Positions 5,173 to 7,999 of a stretch of DNA of 7,999 bases are shown one piece after another (positions within the stretch are counted from its first letter, which is position 1; every line of letters starts with the position of its first letter). The position numbers were made by a program, and so were the translations under genes. The notes beneath the pieces were generated by a model. The model was not told the origin of the DNA. It searched no databases and saw nothing but the letters and a program-made list of their open reading frames with translations. This DNA comes from an uncultured Prevotella sp. Lineage in GTDB: Bacteria; Bacteroidota; Bacteroidia; Bacteroidales; Bacteroidaceae. Location of the stretch: positions 1 to 7,999 of the forward strand of contig CALZMK010000051.1 in the NCBI GenBank assembly GCA_945788545.1, read 5' to 3'.

Positions 5173-7269
5173 CTAAGATATGGCCGACCAGTCGATATTG
5201 GTCTTTTTCAGTTCGCGAAGCCTCTGCCACAACATTGCGTGTTCGGGCAGATTACAGTCGGGATCCTTGGTGATGACTGCCTGCGCCTCGTCGCGGGCTA
5301 ACTGCACAAGGAGTCCGTCGCGGGCGATGTCGGCAATCTTCAGGTCGAAGGCCATACCGCTCTGCTGGGTGCCTTCGAGGTCGCCGGGGCCACGCAGTTT
5401 GAGGTCGGCTTCGGCAATGCGGAATCCGTCGTTGGTGTCGCACATGATGTCAATGCGCTTGCGTGTGTCGTCGCTGAGTTTATATGGCGTAACAAGGATG
5501 CAGTAGCTTTGGTCGGCACCACGCCCCACACGTCCGCGCAACTGGTGGAGCTGTGAGAGTCCGAAGCGCTGAGCCTCGAGGATTACCATCACCGAGGCGT
5601 TGGGCACATTCACTCCCACCTCAATCACGGTTGTGGCTACGAGTATCTGTGTCTCACCGCTCACGAAGCGTTGCATCTCTTCCTCCTTGTCCTTGGGTTT
5701 CATCTTGCCGTGCACCTTGCTCATGTGGAATTCGGGGAATACCTCGCGAAGCACTTCAAATCCGTCCTCGAGGTTTTTGAGGTCGATTTTCTCGCTTTCC
5801 TCTATAAGCGGGAACACCACATACACTTGTCTGCCCATCCTCACCTGACGGCGGATGCTCTCGTAGAGACGGGGCAGTTGGGTATCGAAAACATGCTGAG
5901 TGTGAATGGGTTTGCGACCAGGGGGCAGTTCGTCGATGACACTCACGTCGAGGTCGCCATAGAGGGTCATGGCAAGGGTGCGGGGAATTGGTGTAGCTGT
6001 CATCACGAGCACGTGGGGCGGAGTGATGCTCTTTGCCCAAAGCTTTGCGCGTTGAGCCACACCGAAGCGGTGCTGCTCATCGACAACGACAAGTCCGAGT
6101 TGCCAGAATATTACAGTGTCCTCGATAACGGCATGTGTGCCCACGAGGATATCCACCTTACCGAGAGCAAGGTCGGAGAGGATGGTTTGGCGCTTCTTGC
6201 CCTTCACCATTCCTGTTAGGAGTTCCACGCGTATGTCCATATCACCGAGAAACTGGCGAATGGTGTTAAGATGTTGTTCGGCGAGAATCTCGGTGGGAGC
6301 CATTATACAAGCCTGATAACCATTGTCGAGGGCAATGAGCATCGACATGAGTGCCACGAGAGTCTTTCCGCTGCCGACGTCGCCCTGAAGCAGTCGGTTC
6401 ATCTGTCGCCCGCTGCCCACATCTGTTCTTATCTCCCTGATGACGCGCTTTTGCGCCCCAGTGAGTTCGAATGGCAGGTAGTTGTGGAAGAATCCGTTGA
6501 ATTTCTCTCCTATGCGCGAGAACACTAATCCCCGGTATTTGCGCCGGTGGTCGCTTGCGTACCTTACTATGTTAAGTTGTACATAGAATAGTTCCTCGAA
6601 TTTGAGTCGCACGCGGGCCGCCTCCAATGCCTTGGCATCGTAGGGGAAATGGATGTTGCGAAGGGCAAAGTCGCGCGAGGCGAGATTGCGCTTGTTGCGG
6701 ATAAAGTCGGGTAGGGTTTCGGGTATATCGTTGATGCGCTCAAGCAGTCGGCGCATCAGTCGTTCGATGAAGCGCGACGAATAGCCTGCCTTGCGCATCT
6801 TCTCGGTGAGCGAGTAATAGGGTTGCATACCCATACCTTGTGTCTGCATTTCCTCGGCAGGGTCAACGTCAGGTTGCGACACGTTGATACGCCCGTTGAA
6901 CACGTTCGGTTTGCCGAAGATGATATATTCTTTGCCAATCTTATAGTTGGTCTTAGCATATTTGCCTCCTGCAAACCATGTGAGGTCCATTATGCTCTCG
7001 CCGTCGGTGAAGTGGGCCACGACGCGCTCCTTTCGCGGACTTGTCTTGAATGTCTCAAATCCCATGATATGCCCTTTTATCTGGATATAAGGCATTTCGG
7101 TGGTTACTTCCCTGATACGATAAATCTTACTGCGGTCGATATATTTATAAGGAAAATATAGCAGTAGGTCATTAAAGGAGTGGATGCCGAGTTCGTCTCT
7201 CAGCACCTTTTCCCTTTGAGGGCCTACACCGGGGAGGTATTTGATTTCGGAATCGAGGATAGTGGGCAT
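5173..7269 (-). CDS. recG: ATP-dependent DNA helicase RecG
   Basis: RecG is a superfamily 2 DNA translocase that remodels stalled replication forks and branch-migrates Holliday junctions. The 698-residue length is normal for the family. The N-terminal wedge (OB-fold) domain covers about 1-230 and includes the early YLPGVGPQR segment. The helicase core then shows, in order, the Walker A GDVGSGKT (296-303, Lys302), APTEILAEQH (324-333), DEQH box (397-400), TATPIPRT (424-431) and motif VI QLRGRVGRG (576-584). The RecG-specific segment after motif VI, DLKLRGPGDLEGTQQSG (about 622-638), is also present. Nothing key is missing. ATG 7269 gives the standard N-terminus and no earlier start is needed. 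It lies 76 bp downstream of ispD on the same strand with no convincing promoter between, so the two probably form one transcript; they are not linked in function. Confidence 0.97.
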   Translation of the reverse strand: MPTILDSEIKYLPGVGPQREKVLRDELGIHSFNDLLLYFPYKYIDRSKIYRIREVTTEMPYIQIKGHIMGFETFKTSPRKERVVAHFTDGESIMDLTWFAGGKYAKTNYKIGKEYIIFGKPNVFNGRINVSQPDVDPAEEMQTQGMGMQPYYSLTEKMRKAGYSSRFIERLMRRLLERINDIPETLPDFIRNKRNLASRDFALRNIHFPYDAKALEAARVRLKFEELFYVQLNIVRYASDHRRKYRGLVFSRIGEKFNGFFHNYLPFELTGAQKRVIREIRTDVGSGRQMNRLLQGDVGSGKTLVALMSMLIALDNGYQACIMAPTEILAEQHLNTIRQFLGDMDIRVELLTGMVKGKKRQTILSDLALGKVDILVGTHAVIEDTVIFWQLGLVVVDEQHRFGVAQRAKLWAKSITPPHVLVMTATPIPRTLAMTLYGDLDVSVIDELPPGRKPIHTQHVFDTQLPRLYESIRRQVRMGRQVYVVFPLIEESEKIDLKNLEDGFEVLREVFPEFHMSKVHGKMKPKDKEEEMQRFVSGETQILVATTVIEVGVNVPNASVMVILEAQRFGLSQLHQLRGRVGRGADQSYCILVTPYKLSDDTRKRIDIMCDTNDGFRIAEADLKLRGPGDLEGTQQSGMAFDLKIADIARDGLLVQLARDEAQAVITKDPDCNLPEHAMLWQRLRELKKTNIDWSAIS

Positions 7270-7286
7270 TATTTTATATTAGGCTC

Positions 7287-7300
7287 GCGAGAAAACTCGC
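7287..7300. other. Short hairpin in the ispD-recG gap
   Basis: GCGAG (7287-7291) and CTCGC (7296-7300) pair perfectly around AAAA. In the direction of ispD-recG transcription it is followed by CCTAATATAAAAT rather than a T-run, and the recG ATG comes 17 nt later. It is therefore unlikely to be a strong terminator, but it could affect recG translation. Confidence 0.35.
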
Positions 7301-7320
7301 AAGAACGGTGGCTGACGAAC

Positions 7321-7352
7321 TTTAATTTTTTAATTTTTTAATTCTTTAATTT
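7321..7352. repeat. 8-bp tandem repeat at the end of ispD
   Basis: Four adjacent 8-bp units occur: TTTAATTT (7321), TTTAATTT (7329), TTTAATTC (7337) and TTTAATTT (7345). The last unit contains the ispD stop codon (7346-7348) and the codon for its final Asn. Because each unit re-creates AATTAA in the minus strand, gain or loss of units would keep the same ispD C-terminus and change only the spacing to recG. Confidence 0.85.
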
Positions 7353-7999
7353 CTTAAATGCGCCTCGGCGATTTTGAGATCAAATGGTGTTGTGATTTTG
7401 ATATTCTCACGATTGCCATCGACGAGAGTGATTTTCTCGCCAAGAGCCTCCACCACCGATGCATCGTCGGTAAACATGGGAGTGAAGGGTTGATGATAAG
7501 CACGCTTGAGCAGTTGGATGTCGAATGTCTGGGGAGTCTGCACAAGTCGGTATTCATCGCGCGACACCGTCTTGCTGTCGTTGTCTTCGAGATGGCGTAC
7601 CGTCTCAACCACAGGAATGACAGGAATGACAGCCCCTTTGGCGCGAGCCGTGGAATAGCAGCTGGCAATGACATCGATGGAGGGGAAGGGGCGCACACCA
7701 TCGTGCACTCCGACCACGCCCTCGGCATCGTCGGGAACGAGTGACAAACCGTTGCTCACCGAGTGAAAACGGGTGTCACCACCATCGGCAATACTGTATC
7801 TCTCGTCAAAATGATACTCTTCGCATAGAGAGTGCCAATAAGCCTGCTGTGACTTAGGCAGGACGAGGATAATATTGATGTCGGCACTGTATTCGCGGAA
7901 TCGGCGGATGGTGCGCATGAGCACCGGCAGTCCGTTGATGGGAAGGAACTGCTTGGGAATATCACTTCCCATGCGCAGTCCCTTGCCTCCAGCCACTAT
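7346..7999 (-). CDS. ispD: 2-C-methyl-D-erythritol 4-phosphate cytidylyltransferase (5' partial)
   Basis: IspD joins CTP and 2-C-methyl-D-erythritol 4-phosphate to give CDP-methylerythritol, the third step of the MEP route to isoprenoids, in the cytoplasm. The frame is open to the right edge and reads [11 protein letters not shown]; the GTG at 7996 is an internal Val. Family members normally have a few residues (initiator Met and a short beta strand) before this, so only about 5-8 codons are missing. Counting that Val as residue 1, the nucleotide-binding loop AGGKGLRMG spans 2-10 and catalytic Lys15 lies in IPKQ. Also present are [32 protein letters not shown] with the expected Arg, TDDASVVE, and [11 protein letters not shown] with the second catalytic Lys. 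About 217 visible residues fit the usual length of about 225. It is the first visible gene of the leftward group with recG. Confidence 0.95.
   Translation of the reverse strand: MVAGGKGLRMGSDIPKQFLPINGLPVLMRTIRRFREYSADINIILVLPKSQQAYWHSLCEEYHFDERYSIADGGDTRFHSVSNGLSLVPDDAEGVVGVHDGVRPFPSIDVIASCYSTARAKGAVIPVIPVVETVRHLEDNDSKTVSRDEYRLVQTPQTFDIQLLKRAYHQPFTPMFTDDASVVEALGEKITLVDGNRENIKITTPFDLKIAEAHLRN

Noticed and set aside
5671..6219. 182-codon frame opposite recG
   Set aside because: It overlaps the helicase motifs of recG on the other strand and has no domain of its own.
7358..7744. 128-codon frame opposite ispD
   Set aside because: It is antisense to conserved IspD motifs and looks like a shadow.

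Overview
The window looks like a piece of a Bacteroidota chromosome, most likely order Bacteroidales and close to Prevotella/Segatella. Three things suggest this: the gene contents, start codons preceded by A/T-rich sequence with no Shine-Dalgarno motif, and matches to the Bacteroidota promoter -7 element TAnnTTTG(C). The lineage is inferred from these signs and from recognition of protein families, not from a search. There is no rRNA, tRNA, CRISPR array, insertion sequence or phage gene in the window.

Layout. Positions 1-779 (+) hold the 3' part of a membrane histidine-kinase-like gene that enters from the left edge. Its phosphoacceptor His and its ATP-binding G boxes are degenerate, so it looks like a pseudokinase. 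A short intergenic region (780-905) follows, with a perfect 17-bp inverted repeat and a good Bacteroidota promoter. Positions 906-3911 (+) encode a 1001-residue protein. Its N-terminus has one degenerate and one apparently intact receiver domain, its centre is a PEP-synthase/PPDK-type ATP-grasp domain, and its C-terminus is a module I cannot name. The phospho-histidine swivel and PEP-binding barrel of true PEP synthase are missing. A bidirectional intrinsic terminator (3913-3943) separates it from the convergent leftward genes.

On the minus strand, reading right to left, come ispD (7999-7346, its first few codons lost at the right edge), recG (7269-5173), and a secreted M23 peptidase with a C-terminal LysM domain (4899-3961). 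ispD and recG are 76 bp apart with no visible promoter between them and are probably co-transcribed. The M23 gene has 273 bp of upstream non-coding DNA with candidate promoters of its own.

The right half is ordinary housekeeping: isoprenoid precursor synthesis, replication-fork repair and cell-wall remodelling. The left half is the unusual part. A kinase-like membrane protein that seems unable to phosphorylate itself lies just upstream of a receiver/ATP-grasp fusion that seems unable to complete the PEP synthase reaction. They may act together as a signalling or nucleotide-sensing unit, but this is inference from adjacency and missing residues.
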